This document shows positions 10,986 to 21,630 of a DNA stretch of 64,000 nucleotides, piece after piece (position 1 is the first letter of the stretch; each line of letters opens with the position of its first letter). The notes under the pieces are model-generated. The model did no database searches. It was not told the origin of the DNA and worked only from the letters and a program-made list of their open reading frames with translations. The stretch spans positions 1,736,001 through 1,800,000 of the forward strand of contig JAKSXM010000266.1 in NCBI GenBank assembly GCA_022575985.1, read 5' to 3'. The translations under genes and the position numbers were made by a program. Source of the DNA: Anagrus nilaparvatae. Its lineage: Eukaryota > Arthropoda > Insecta > Hymenoptera > Mymaridae.

Positions 10986-12480
10986 GTTATTTTTGGTATT
11001 AACATGAAACCAAAACGCCTCCGGAAGCAAAGTATGTATAGCTAAACATCGGTGTTTTACAAAACTTTTTCATTTAGAAGGATGCTCTTTTAACCAGTAT
11101 ACTACGTCAGTTGAGTCGGTATGCAAATATATACTAACAGAACCTAACTTTAAAGCTCCTAGTACTTAAACTGTTAATTTAACTATTAAATTGGCGGCAT
11201 TTAACTCTAATTTGGGAATAGTCAAGATTGGTTTAATTGGTGCAACTTTTGATTTAGCTTGCATTAAATGAATTTTGCTTTTACCATTATGTGTAATTTA
11301 AGTACATACAATAAACATATGCAAGTTCTGATGCATCAGCAAACCCATGGAGTTCATACTTTGCTTCAGGGACGTATCTAAGCCATCTTTTTATTTTAAT
11401 GGTTTTAATTGCATGCATCACATTGTACCAATATTTAAACTCAACTCGCAAAGAGACCAATAATTTAGTATCCCATTCAAGTTTAAGATTCTTTTCCCTC
11501 CAAAGTATCTGCAAAAAGATTTTATCTGTTTCTACTACTGACGCAAGCCAAACAAGTGGTTCTAAAAGTGTAGCGATAGAAGAAAGTATCTGTCTTCTTG
11601 CAAGATCAGCTTTCAATTGTTCAAGCGAAAAATCGAAGGTAAAATGATCAGTGTCTGGACACCAATTCAAAACTAACAAGTTAAAGCAAGAATTAGACAA
11701 TTTAGTTTCTACTTAAATGGATGCTGGAAAATTTAACAACTCGAGAGTATTTGCCATCCACTTATGCAAGAAACAGCCACCCACCTTGCAAATTTGTATC
11801 AGATGCGACTGTTTTTTCAAAGCTTCAACAAATGAATGACCACCAGGTAATGTATCATCCAGGTATGTTTCATTATTCAAGATATTGAAAGCCAGTAGAA
11901 AACGATGACCTACGTCTGACACTAATTGTTATATCACACGATTTGCAAGATAGGGGCTGCTGATCTTACCATAAGTCAAGGTTTTTAGTGACCAAGATTG
12001 CAAATTTTCAGAGTCACTGTATCTCCACAAAATTTGTTGAAATTTTCTGTCATCAGGATGAACTAAGATTTGCCGAAACATATGTTCAATATCTGATACA
12101 AAAACAAATTGATACATCATCCAGTTAATAAGCAGCTCAGCTAAATCTGGCAGTAAATTTTCACCACAATGTAATTAATTATTTATAGATACCTTATCAT
12201 AGTCTTTAGCTAAATCGTTAAAAACTGAGCGAAATTTTCGATTTTGACCTAATATCCCATTATGCAGTAAAAAATAATAGAATAAAAATGATAAAATGGC
12301 TGAAGAACGTTCCATATGACCAAGGTCTTCAGTCTAGCATAAATTTGCGATATGCTTGAGCAAATTCAGGGTTAATTTTAAAACGCGCTTTCATTTGATC
12401 GGAAACTCTCTTTGCATGCTAAAAGGAACCATTAAATTTAAAATTTTTTGTATCTAAATTTTTGAATGGTAAGCGGACAA
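10986..12480 (-). pseudogene. BEL/Pao reverse transcriptase and RNase H relic
   Basis: Minus-strand frames carry an SDIEHMFRQI segment at about 12090 with an ILWRYSD block and a LTYGKISSPYLANRV block (RT palm). After these come ILSSIATLLEPLVWLASV (about 11590) and a YELHGFADAS motif (about 11350), which in BEL elements starts the RNase H. A HTDSTDVVYWLKEH stretch near 11090 and a NNPADY stretch at about 10990 follow; in the family NPAD lies just before the integrase zinc finger. The YVDD-equivalent box is not identifiable between 11930 and 11713, where the frame breaks. At least five stops or frame changes separate the pieces. Confidence 0.8.
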
Positions 12481-12616
12481 TGTATAGACATTCAGAGTTA
12501 CGAGAGTGTGTATTGAAAAAACAAGCCTGCTCATCTGAAGTGAGTAAACTTCGAGGAAAGAAAGATATTTCCTCTTATTGCCAAAACTTTTCTAAATTAA
12601 ATGACACGTCCAAATA

Positions 12617-13069
12617 TCATGATGATGATATTAAAACACAGGAATACGAACCTTTATCCGAGTTCCTAGAAATAATCCAGCCAAGATTTGAACTTGTAGT
12701 AAAAGGTTCGTATTTCTTCCCTTTTCGAATCTCACCCTTGATCAAAGAAGCATGACATGTAGTACTGATCAATAAATCGATACGACTTTTTTTGGTAAAT
12801 AATGGATGAGAAAGCTGTAAGTTTTTTATATGATCAAAATTGTGAGCCTCAATATTCAAATTGGGTGAGTAAGATGAAATAGTAGGTATTATAAAGGCTT
12901 CTACGTTAATAACAAAATCAGAGTAAAAATGAGGCTTTACATTAAAATTTACCATATTTGAACACACTAAGTCACTCTTATCACCTATACCTGATACAGG
13001 CAACTCAGCTTTTTGTTTCTTAAGCCGTAATTTTGTATTAATCCAACATTCTTCCAATTCATTTGGCAT
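12617..13069 (-). pseudogene. BEL/Pao protease region
   Basis: This 150-residue open segment matches the protease-to-RT linker of BEL/Pao polyproteins. A leucine-rich HIKNLQLSHPLF stretch is followed by a SRIDLLIS segment, where family members have the second protease loop. A LGWIIS motif lies near the C-terminus, the conserved LGWI signature that precedes the RT. The catalytic Asp-Ser/Thr-Gly lies upstream in the family and is not found here. The sequence starts at MPNELEECW, whose coding bases reappear in inverted orientation at 13310-13340. Confidence 0.7.
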
Positions 13070-13340
13070 TTTTATTTTTATTTCTATTTTTTATTTCTAT
13101 TTTTCATTTCTTTTTTTTTTTATATAAAACATAGCACTTTGTACATTATGTTACTCTTTTATTTTCACTGATTTTATGCATAAGGCATCACAACACATTT
13201 TTATGCAATGGAAACTGATGATGTCACATGGCTACATTCCACAAACTTTTCTTTACAGAAAAAAAAGGGTTCTCCATTTTTCTTATATTTTGTAGCTTCT
13301 GTTCCAGGGATGCCAAATGAATTGAAAGGATGTTGGATTA
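13039..13340. repeat. Inverted repeat of the BEL protease start (31-bp arms)
   Basis: Bases 13039-13069, read on the minus strand, match 13310-13340 read on the plus strand at 29 of 31 positions. The arms are separated by 240 bp. The left arm encodes the MPNELEECWIN start of the BEL protease segment, so the right arm is a head-to-head second fragment of the same element. The spacer has no ORF. Confidence 0.8.
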
Positions 13341-13462
13341 ATAAAGGAGTCACAATAACTTGACAGCAATTTGCATAATATTAACTATATATTATAGACG
13401 CTTATAGGTCGGCGTCTAAACGGATACTAAAGAGAGTATATACAAAAAATGATAGGAGCGCT

Positions 13463-13464
13463 CC

Positions 13465-13503
<39 letters not shown>
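13463..13503. repeat. (CA)n microsatellite
   Basis: An almost perfect run of CA dinucleotides of about 40 bases. Confidence 0.97.
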
Positions 13504-13504
<1 letters not shown>

Positions 13505-13644
13505 ATTACATATATGCACGAAAGATACCTTCTATTATTGTCTCGAATGTTACTATATATTATTCCTCTTCAGTTCTAAATATAGGTGTTATATTAACAC
13601 CTACTCTAAATTGGTCCTTACACTTAATGAATCTGTGAAAATCA

Positions 13645-14215
13645 ATGCATTTTGCATTGCATAGATTACGACTAAAATCCAAGCTTTTATCTTGCAGTCT
13701 TCGTGAATTATTGATAACTTCTCTAATTACTCCTTTTTTTGATTATTGTCGTCTAATTTATGATGCTCTTGATGTTACTCTTATGGATAAAGTTGAAAGG
13801 ATATTAAATTTAGCAATATGGTTTATTTTTGAAGTGCGGAGATATGAGCATGTTTCTATAACTTCATTAAGAGATGATTTGAATTGGTTAACTGCTAGTA
13901 CACGTAGAAAATACTTTAAATTCGTGCTTGTATATAATTTGATATCCTCTCAAAGACCTCTATATCTCTCATCCGAATTCCCACCACTTACTTTTTCCCT
14001 ACCAAATTGATATCGAACAGATTTTTATTAAAACTCATTCTTTATAACAAACATTACCGAATGGAATTTAATAAAATTTGTAATACAATACATTACTTCT
14101 AATACAATTTTCCTATTACTCTGAAAACTTATACATGCTTAAAAACATTTCAAACCCATTTAATGAAATATCTCTTGTGTATACAAACAACCCCAATATA
14201 TGTCCTTCAATTGGT
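13645..14215 (+). pseudogene. LINE reverse transcriptase C-terminal relic
   Basis: The frame 13645-14010 matches the region after the RT thumb of Jockey/CR1-group LINEs. It has an ITPFFDYCRLIYDAL segment, then KVERILNLAIWFIFEVRR, then LNWLTASTRRKYFK. In these elements the order is DYC...vyd, then Q-N-x-a-I-R-f-I, then L-x-W-L-x-x-x-x-R-R. The frame continues with shifts to about 14215 through weak matches to the usual terminal WN-x-LP and F-K segments. The RT palm is absent, so it is 5'-truncated. The upstream (CA)n run may be incidental. No poly(A) or target duplication was found. Confidence 0.68.
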
Positions 14216-14731
14216 TTAAAATTCTCACATGCTATTATTTTTTGTTGTTATTAAATTAAATTATTTTAGTTAAATTATTAATTTTGCAAAGAAATATTAA
14301 ATTCTTTTTCTTTTGTTATGAAAAATTTTTTACATAGCTACTTAATAATAAATAGAGATATTTTTTGTTTATCTTAAAAAATTTTTAAATTTAATATATT
14401 ATTTCCATTATAAATAATGTTTATAAAAATTATTACATTAATGTATTATGTACTTTTTTTAATGTTGTATTCGAATGTGCATTGGCATTATTGTGCAAAA
14501 TTTTTTCTAAAATAAATAAAGAATGCGCCACTTCAAGTTTTCCAAAATCGCATCTATCAAACAAGACGACTCCAAATGCAAGCAACAAACGTTTAACAAA
14601 TTTTCAAAGCCATTAAAAATATATTTATCATATTTATACTTTAAATTGTATACCTTTTCTTCAAATAAATGTCCTGTATACTTTTGCACTCCAAAATATA
14701 AAATTGTTCAAACGTATTCTCTTACAATGTA
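14216..14731. other. AT-rich intergenic stretch
   Basis: I see no conserved protein, RNA or terminal repeat here. The short ORFs in this interval show no recognisable motif. Confidence 0.5.
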
Positions 14732-15109
14732 CTACTTGCACAGAAATTTTAGTATTGTACTCACAAATACAACATTTTTAATTGGCATCCTAACGTTCCT
14801 TTGTACGTCGGTGAAATGAAAAATCATCGTTTTACATTCAGCTTTGGTCTGGCAATGATATTTCTCCATGGCCTGAAACGATTCCTTCATAACCGACAAG
14901 CGCTTCCAGAAATTTAATTTGCGCTTGTCTATTTGAACATCCTCGTTCCGCCTGTCATCGATTATGGCCTGCATATTTTTAATGCGGTCTGCCCAAGTTA
15001 ATACTGTTTCAAGACCAGATGGTATGTTATCAGCATTTACAGGTGCTTCTGTTCCATCGCTACATTTGCCAGCACCATTGCTTGAGGCATAATCGTTGCG
15101 TTCACGCAT
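14732..15109 (-). CDS. Unrecognised 125-aa ORF
   Basis: I do not recognise this protein. The N-terminal half is polar, with TEAPVNADNIPSGLE, and the middle is a charged, probably helical stretch, with ADRIKNMQAIIDDRRNEDVQ and KRKLNFWKRLSVMKESF. Base composition in the first 90 codons is less AT-rich than the flanks, which is mild support for real coding sequence. There is no signal peptide. It could be an exon or fragment of a host or transposon gene. No neighbour gives it context. Confidence 0.25.
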   Translation of the reverse strand: MRERNDYASSNGAGKCSDGTEAPVNADNIPSGLETVLTWADRIKNMQAIIDDRRNEDVQIDKRKLNFWKRLSVMKESFQAMEKYHCQTKAECKTMIFHFTDVQRNVRMPIKNVVFVSTILKFLCK

Positions 15110-15365
15110 TTAATCATGTAGTAGGTGGTCTTTGGGAACACCATTAGTTCCTCAGTGGATGGAACTAGTTGTTATATCAGCCTCCATGAAAAATGTTTAA
15201 CCCCCTCCAGAATCTTTGAGATCGGTACCAACCACTGAGGCTTCCACTCGATCGGAATTGGTAGCTGAATTCGTCTCTTGTTGATAGATATATAAAATGA
15301 TAATTAGTTATGTATAAGATAATTTAATTTATTTTTATTACCTAACAATGTTTATTATTTTTCAG

Positions 15366-15587
15366 ACTGAAGTGAAAGGTATTACAGGATTTATTAAATT
15401 TGACTCAAATGGTTTACGTTCTGAATTCGATGTAACTATTCTTCAGCTGAATATAAATGGCTTACAATCAGTTGGTACATGGAATAAAGATGAAAAAATT
15501 GTTCGATGGAAGACTCCTTATAATGACTATGACGACTCTTTAAGATATAGTCTTAAAAATAAAACATTTCGTATTTTAATTGCTATG
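15366..15587 (+). CDS. Exon of a kainate-type ionotropic glutamate receptor (amino-terminal domain)
   Basis: This is a 222-base, 74-codon exon in phase 0 at both ends. It is preceded by a polypyrimidine tract and TTTTTCAG (acceptor at 15364-15365) and followed by ATG|GTATGT (donor from 15588). The product has a TGFIKFDSNGLRSEFDVTI segment, then LQLNINGLQSVGTWN, and ends SLKNKTFRILIAM. In GluR/GRIK proteins the end of the ligand-sensing amino-terminal domain reads TG-x-I-x-F-D-x-x-G-x-R-x-D-F, then G-x-x-x-x-G-T-W-N, then L-x-N-K-T-x-x-V-T-T-I-L just before the S1 ligand-binding lobe. There are no stops. I could not find the flanking exons within several kilobases, so they are either far away across transposon-filled introns or missing. 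The track-style Met at 15348 is intronic. Confidence 0.8.
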
Positions 15588-16319
15588 GTATGTTATTTTT
15601 AATTAATCATTAATCATTATTATTAACCCTGAATTTTTAGACTAATAGATTTATATTTTTATTTTATGTTATCTCTTTGATTTTAGACTGTAAATATACT
15701 TTCTAAATTAATTTTAACTATATAAATTGGGATACAGTAAAGAGTTTTCACTGAGTGACAATTTTCTTTCTTCTAAATAAAGACTTAGTCTACCAAATAA
15801 AAATCACCGACTATCAGAATCTCCTAAGAGAAATGCCTAACTTGAGAAATTATGACGAGAAAAGGCTTATTTTTCTTTTTTTTTTGTATCACTTAAGAGT
15901 TGATTGTTACTGTAAATTTTTTTGAATTTTTAACAAGTGCGAGTTTTTGTCAATTAAAAATGCCGAATGATGTATACACCTTGCAAGATGCACTTGGACG
16001 GTAGAAAATTACATACTTTCCCAATATAGTCCAATGCACGTAAAGGCATTTTTTCTAATAAATTTTCCGTGCCATCCAATACAAAGTCGACCCATAATTC
16101 GAACTTGGTTTGCCAAGTTTAGAAATGGTTGTTTAAACAAGGATCACCGAAAAATACAATATCCAAATAGTAACCCTCCCTGGGAGTGTATTTAGGAAGC
16201 GAAGGGGTTAGTTTTTTAAATAAATGAAAGATCAAACATTTTGGGCTGAATTACTCACCTATTGAATTATTTTATAGAATTATTTCGTTTGTTACATCAA
16301 CTTGGTTTAATTATTAACT
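15588..16319. other. Presumed intron or intergenic sequence after the receptor exon
   Basis: No further receptor exon or terminal repeat was recognised. The composition is ordinary AT-rich sequence with scattered A and T runs. Confidence 0.45.
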
Positions 16320-16770
16320 TATATAATTTTTATTTTAGGAGAAAACCTAAAACACCTAAAACACCTATTTTCAAATAGATGGCGTTTCAATACATAATGA
16401 AGTAACTGTATATTTAAGGGGAATTTTCGGAGCTCGCTGTGTGGGAAGATTTGGAACAATCCCTTGGCCAGCAAGGAGTCCTGATTACAACCCATTGGAT
16501 TTTTTTTATTGGCCACATTAAAAAAATATGTTGTACAAATTACCAAGTATGCAATCAGTTCCTGAATTGCAAGAACGAATAACTGAAATCAGTAATGGAA
16601 TAACACCTGATATGATTCGTCATGCTATGTTATATTAGGATTTCGGGATAGCTTAGCTTACTTTCAGGAGGCAAATGGAAGCCATTTTGAACAATTACTT
16701 ACAAGCGGCGAAAATAGAAGCCAGGAACAGAGAAACTCAATGGAAAAACAAGGTGAAGTGAGACCAGAAA
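16320..16770 (+). pseudogene. DDE transposase relic (Tc1/mariner-IS630 type)
   Basis: Plus-strand frames contain a GARCVGRFGTIPWPARSPD block followed by YNPLDFFYW (about 16425-16515). This is the second catalytic Asp region, with the signature WP-x-RSPDLNPLDFFLWG of insect IS630/mariner-like transposases. It continues through weak matches to the C-terminal region (TPDMIRHAM near 16605, ILNNYLQAA near 16690). Stops and frame changes occur near 16520 and 16640. The N-terminal half and the first Asp were not found. Confidence 0.6.
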
Positions 16771-16857
16771 TTATTCCTGATTTCTAAATCAACGTTGAAG
16801 CTTTTAAAGAAGCTGAAGTTATTAAAGTTGAGAATATTTGAAAAAAATCGCACTAAA

Positions 16858-17107
16858 CTGAAAAAAAATCCGCTTGCCGCAAGCGGAATCACGTTAAAAG
16901 ATTGCAAATGACTTTAAACCTAATGAAAATTAAAAAAAAATGTTTTTCCCGTTTACTTGGAATATGCTTATGATAAGATTTGAAAAAAAAAGACTTTCTA
17001 CATTTTCTGTGTGTTTCAAGTTATTAGCAATTGTTAAAAAAAAAAAAAAAAAAAAGCAGAATTCCGTTTGTCATTAGCGGATTCTCTGCAAGCGGAATTT
17101 TTTTCAG
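16858..17107. mobile_element. Putative MITE with imperfect inverted ends
   Basis: The left end reads CTGAAAAAAAATCCGCTTGC. The right end, read inward on the other strand, reads CTGAAAAAAATTCCGCTTGC. The enclosed 250 bp is non-coding and contains an internal CCGCTTGCCGCAAGCGG palindrome. No clear target duplication was seen, so the superfamily is unknown. Confidence 0.45.
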
Positions 17108-17231
17108 GGTATTTTTTATTAAAAATACACTTGTAAATAATTTTAATGGCATAACTATAAAATTGTAAAATTTTTAAAGCAATAAAATAAGAGAGATAAT
17201 TCTTTATAAATTATTCTAGGAATTATTCTTG

Positions 17232-17302
17232 TAACGAGGCATTTTTCGTTACAAATATATGTATGTATATATATTACAGCAATGTATATGTATATACATA
17301 TG
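17232..17302 (+). repeat. Probable first part of the 5' LTR of the Gypsy element at 27.5-34.1 kb
   Basis: The block starts TGTAACGAGGC, a typical insect Gypsy LTR start, and runs into the ATATG that flanks the Copia insertion. Removing the Copia element joins it to 27537-28534. The exact LTR start is inferred. Confidence 0.45.
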
Positions 17303-17582
17303 TATAAGAATAAAGCTTTGTTAACTACAAAGTGACGCCATCTCTTGATAGATGTATAGTAATTATTAATGCGAGACGCGCCACTGTCACACTAAAATAG
17401 TTAGTCGTGCTCTGACACGGAATGCGTAAGCATCGTTCTACAGAGGTCTTAAGATTAATAAAGATTGCTATAATTAAGAGGTTGAAACAAATACTTTGTG
17501 TAGTGATTATTAATAACCTATCCTAATAATCCTCTAGAATAATTTATAGTCGCTTAATAAAGATAAATTAGGAACTCTTACA
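17303..17582 (+). repeat. Copia 5' LTR
   Basis: Begins TATAAGAATAAAGC and ends GGAACTCTTACA; 280 bp, matching 27257-27536 with one difference seen. It carries the promoter and polyadenylation functions of the element by family knowledge; no individual signals were assigned. Confidence 0.95.
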
Positions 17583-17594
17583 TGGTAGCAGCAA
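17583..17594 (+). promoter_or_regulatory. Primer-binding site (TGGTAGCAGCAA)
   Basis: It lies directly after the 5' LTR. The first nine bases are complementary to a tRNA 3' end of the form CTGCTACCA, as in initiator methionine tRNA, the usual primer of Copia elements. The next bases diverge from that tRNA. Confidence 0.65.
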
Positions 17595-18325
17595 GCGTCG
17601 CTTTCGATCCACGGAAGCGTGTTGAAAATTGTATAAAAGTTTAAAAATTTTTAAGCAACGAGGTTTTGTTTTTTTTTCAATTTGTGAAAATATTCAGAGA
17701 TAGGACTCTTGGTGAATATTTATTGAAGTTTTTTTTTGTGTGCAACAGAAATTGAATAAAAATATTCAGAGAGGATTAATGAAATAAGAGCGTTTTGGAA
17801 AGTTTTATTTTGACATAAGAGAAATTTTTCATCATTGGATTTATAAAGAGGTGGCGTTTTGAAGAATTGGCTGTGTAAAAAAGTGAAGTTTTGAAGTGTT
17901 GGCTTTTTTGACAGGATTTGGCTTTTCAAAGAAAAGAAGAAAAATAAAGTAAGTTTTTTTTTAATAAAAAAAAAAAAAAAATTAATTATTAATGAGTGGA
18001 AAATAAGCGGTGTTAAAGGTGAAATAATAAAAGCGGTAGTGAGTTATTATTGAGAGAAAGAATAAGTAAATTTTTGTTAAGTGGAAAAGGGGACGCCATA
18101 TTTTTTTGTAACGAGTCGATGCACGCGCGTATTAAAAAGGGGGAGAGGTAAAAATAAACGGAAAAGATGAAGACAATATGGCGATGTTTTTTTTATGATA
18201 TTTTCATTCCACGAGTTTAAAAATTAAATTTAAATTGTATTAAATATTATTTAATTTAAAATTTTGTGTACATTCACGGTGATTAAAATTAATTTAATAA
18301 AAAGAATAATAATAATTTAGTAATA

Positions 18326-18362
<37 letters not shown>

Positions 18363-18592
18363 AAGAATTTTAAGAAATTGAAGATTAAGTATGTATGAGT
18401 GAGTGCATATAACATAATACAGAATTCGCCCGTCGTGTCTCTATCCCACCCAAAGTTTTAAATGTGTGTGCATCATTAAATTTTAAGAAATTTTAACACC
18501 TTGTGTTAGAATTTATTTTGGCAGCCCTTGGTTTCGCGCGTCGGCTCCTTGATCTGGCGTGCGGGTCTACACGGAACAAAAACATTACTTAA

Positions 18593-19806
18593 GGGACGTT
18601 TGGGGTAAATATATAGAAATTTTAGCTGATTTTCAAGGTAGGATTGTGAAATAACGGATAGAGATATTTGCTTCAAATTTTTTTTATTGTTTACAAATAT
18701 TTTAAAGATTTGAAAAAAAATTTTTTTTTTTTTTTTTTGTGACGTCATTTTAGCGTAAGAGAGGTGTGACTGCGTCTCTGAAAACAAAAATTCCAAATTT
18801 ATGTACATGATATCTTGACTTAGGATAATCTAAAAAAAAAAAAAAAAAGTTGGTAAGACTTAAAACACGTACTTTCGGGATGTCGTCGAGTTTTTTCAAA
18901 AATATTAATTACGAACAAAATGGCGGCTACACAAAGTTAAAATGAAAAAAAAGACCTATAATTTTCGGACAAAAGCAGCTGCAAAAATTTTTTGAGAACA
19001 TAAAAAAAAAAAAACTCGACGACATCCCGAAATTAGTACATTTATTAAGTTGCTCAGAAAGTTTGAAGTAAATCGGTGCAGAAGTTATCGCGCAATCGTG
19101 TACATACTTTTCACAAACACTGTTTCGAGTAAAACGACTTTAAACTTTTGGAATAATTTTTTCCATACTTTTAGTTATTAAATTATTTTTTTTTTTTAAT
19201 TATTATTTAAAGAAACTTACAAAAAAAAAAATAGACCCAAAAAATTAAAATTGGTCAAGTAGATTTGGAGAAATCATAATTAGAAGGTGTAAAAACATAG
19301 TTTTCTAAATAAGAGTAAATAATTTTTTTTCTTAAAAATTTAACAAAACATTTTTTTGTGTGTATATTTAAGTATACTTATAAGTTATCAGTGATTTTTG
19401 AGCCATAAAGTTATCCTTCTGGTTTTCACACTGAACTTGTAGCTGATTTTACCCCTGCTGCTGGGCCGATTTGCTATTTTTTACCATTTTGGCACGGCTA
19501 AATTTGGCGTCATAAACCATCGCGAATATTAGCAAAATTTGCTCATAATTTCTATCAGTGACCAGTTGCGACATGATTTCTAACTATTTAACAGTAGTTA
19601 GAAGATATGTAAGATAATATTAGAGCCATACCGTTAAATTTTATCAAAAGCACGTTTGACGGCGCCGGCAAAACAGGCTAAAAAATATACTTTGCGGGAG
19701 AAATTAAAAAAAAAAATTTTTTTACGTACTCTTGAGACATATATGAAGTGATTTATCTAAAAAAAAAAAAAATGATTTACGAAAAAATATTTACCCCAAA
19801 CGTCCC
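18593..19806. mobile_element. Non-autonomous TTAA-flanked DNA element with 20-bp perfect TIRs
   Basis: The left end GGGACGTTTGGGGTAAATAT (18593-18612) is the exact reverse complement of 19787-19806. TTAA flanks both sides (18589-18592 and 19807-19810), the duplication left by piggyBac-like and some Sola elements. The 1,214-bp interior has no coding sequence. It includes a second perfect inverted repeat (see 18874-19032). It sits in the Copia leader and so inserted after, or was carried by, that element. The GGG start is unlike the CCC start of the piggyBac at 47087, so the superfamily is open. Confidence 0.85.
18874..19032. repeat. Nested palindrome with 23-bp perfect arms
   Basis: Bases 18874-18896 and 19010-19032 are perfect inverted repeats beginning TTCGGGATGTCGTCGAG. 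They lie inside the larger TTAA-flanked element and enclose 113 bp. This could be a nested MITE or an internal arm structure of the host element; no target duplication was resolved. Confidence 0.75.
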
Positions 19807-20099
19807 TTAAAATTCAAAATATTATATCTACTTAAAAATAAATCAGAGTGAGGTTATAAAATTATTTAAAATAAGGATCAAACACATTTTAAATAAGACG
19901 GAGGGAGATTATAAAACTGAATGAAATATTAATTTTTTTTTTAAATACCTAATATATATGAGAGAGTTTAATTAAATTTTAAATAAAAATTAATTTTCAA
20001 ATATAATATACTTTTGCATAAGACGGAGGGAGTTATTTATTTAAATTAAGAGGTGAGAAATTAAAGTAGATATAATAATTGAATAAACGATGGAAAAAG

Positions 20100-20471
20100 A
20101 ACCAAGAGAAAAATGCCCTATGGACGCGCAGACTGATCTCAGACCTGCAGGCATGGATGGGACGACAGCATGGGGAGGTGGATTTCTACCTTACCCAGTT
20201 CTTAACCGGACACGGGTATTTCCGTGTCATGTTGAAGCATTGGCATAAGGTGGCAACAAAGGAGTGCTTGCACTGTCCGGGCGTGGATGATACAGTAGAG
20301 CACACATTCTTCGAATGTGTTCGCTACTCGGAGGGGCGCCCGCCCTTCCCGATTTGGAGGCCGGAGACGGTGGTCCCGGAAATGCTACGGAGTTCCGAAA
20401 ACTGGAACAAAGTAGCAGAGTACGTAAGGACCACCTTGTTGGAGAAGAAGGAAGAGGGCTTTCTATCGTAG
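20100..20471 (+). pseudogene. R1 LINE ORF2 C-terminal end with CCHC knuckle
   Basis: About 120 residues align with the end of the ORF at 9046-10944. They share HGEVDFYLTQFLTGHGYFR, the zinc knuckle CLHCPGVDDTVEHTFFEC, and a terminal KKEEGFLS. The reverse transcriptase palm and everything upstream are missing through 5' truncation, so no enzyme can be made. The segment itself has no stops. The apparent Met at 20079 lies in the flank, not in the element. Confidence 0.87.
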
Positions 20472-20527
20472 AGAGCTCTCCTGTCCCTAGGCAGGGGGAA
20501 GGCAGCGGCCAGCTGCCTAGGCTGCGC

Positions 20528-20573
20528 GTCCCAAACTGAAGTTATACCTGAAAAGGGAGTTCCGGTTTGGGAC
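20528..20573 (+). ncRNA. Covarying stem-loop in the second R1 3' UTR
   Basis: GTCCCAAAC (20528-20536) pairs perfectly with GTTTGGGAC (20565-20573). The loop (GAAGTTATACCTGAAAAGGG core) matches the loop at 8955-8980 closely, while three base pairs of the stem differ by double compensatory changes. Two more hairpins follow, CCCAGTTG/CAACTGGG near 20650 and TTTGCGGG/CCCGCAAA near 20700. Confidence 0.7.
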
Positions 20574-20751
20574 AAACAAGCGCAGGGGGTTTAAAGTGTG
20601 TTTATCCAGTAAGAATCTGGGGCGTAGCCGGCGACCGCGTTCGTCGGTGGTCTCCCAGTTGTGCACTTTGTGCAACTGGGCGGTCATGGAAATTTGCGGG
20701 TCTTTAAGGCCCGCAAACACTCCATGGCTGATGTAAGATTCACATATTTCC

Positions 20752-20790
<39 letters not shown>

Positions 20791-20883
20791 ATAAAAATAG
20801 ATAGAAAATAAGAGTTGTGGTGTAAATAAAAGAGAAAGAGGAAGAGTTAAGAGAATTTAAACTGAATTGTCCAAAATAAAATT

Positions 20884-20912
20884 AAATAATAATAATAATA
20901 ATAATAAAATAA
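20884..20912. repeat. (AAT)n microsatellite
   Basis: About nine AAT units in the Copia leader. Confidence 0.9.
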
Positions 20913-21630
20913 AAACAACAATAATATTAATATAAAAATAGTAATAAAAAATTTTGATTTGTGTCCGGGGTTTGGTGTCTCATTATAATCTTCCTTGAAG
21001 ATAGTATCAGATTACTGGCCGTGGGCATAGTTCAGGTTTAGTAGAAGTTAATAAATTAAAATGAGTATAGTTTTAGTTTAAATTATCAAAATTATAAAAG
21101 AGAAAAATACAGTAAAATCATAAGAAGTAAATAAAAATAAGAAAAATTTTTTAGAGTCTATTTTTTAACAAAATTAATTTCAAGAGTTTGAGTAAAGAAT
21201 ATTTGGACAATTCATAAAAGTTCTGGGGTCAATTACCAGACAATACTTGTGTTCGGTACTGGGTGGTAATTGACTAAGGAAATTGGCAGGATTTCACTCG
21301 TGACCCATGCATGTGCGTGCGCAACCCAAAACCGTATAACATTTATGCTAACCCGTGAAGTTTAATATCGGCGAGTGGTGTGCATGTGTGGAATGCACGG
21401 TGAGAAAATCTGATTTCTCGTTTCGAATTGGAGCAGCTTGAAGTTCGGCTGGTTCAGTTTAGAAGCACAAAACATAGCTATTTTAGTATAAAGAGATTAT
21501 CTGGGGAAAATTTTTAAGAATTAAGAAGTTAAGAGTGTGAAATCAAATAAAATAAAAGTTCAATAAATAAATAAATAAATATTAAATAATATAAATACTA
21601 ATTAAGCATGTTTCTTAAATCCTGGAACAG

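Larger units (their letters stand above)
7540..13069 (-). mobile_element. BEL/Pao LTR retrotransposon relic, split by an R1-type LINE
   Basis: Reading right to left, the order of domains is the BEL/Pao order: aspartic protease region (13069-12617), reverse transcriptase (about 12480-11930), thumb/connection and RNase H (11922-10986), then zinc-binding and start of integrase (8723-7765). The LINE at 8724-10972 interrupts it, and the reading frame resumes on the far side of the LINE's target duplication. Many stops and frame changes are present and no LTR is visible. The relic ends somewhere near 7.5-7.8 kb, inside or just after the integrase core. Confidence 0.85.
20088..20784 (+). mobile_element. 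Heavily 5'-truncated R1-clade LINE
   Basis: The fragment contains only the ORF2 C-terminus, the 3' UTR and a poly(A) of about 30. It is flanked by an AATTGAATAAA repeat at 20077-20087 and 20785-20795, a probable target duplication. The protein and 3' UTR are related to, but clearly diverged from, the R1 element at 8724-10972. It lies in the Copia leader, so it arrived after or with that element's lineage. Confidence 0.87.

Noticed and set aside
12462..12755. 97-aa plus-strand ORF in the BEL relic
   Set aside because: Its second half is antisense to the LGWI-containing BEL protease frame and it has no motif.
13214..13245. CTGATGATG on the plus strand as a hammerhead core
   Set aside because: No stem II plus GAAA follows within reach.
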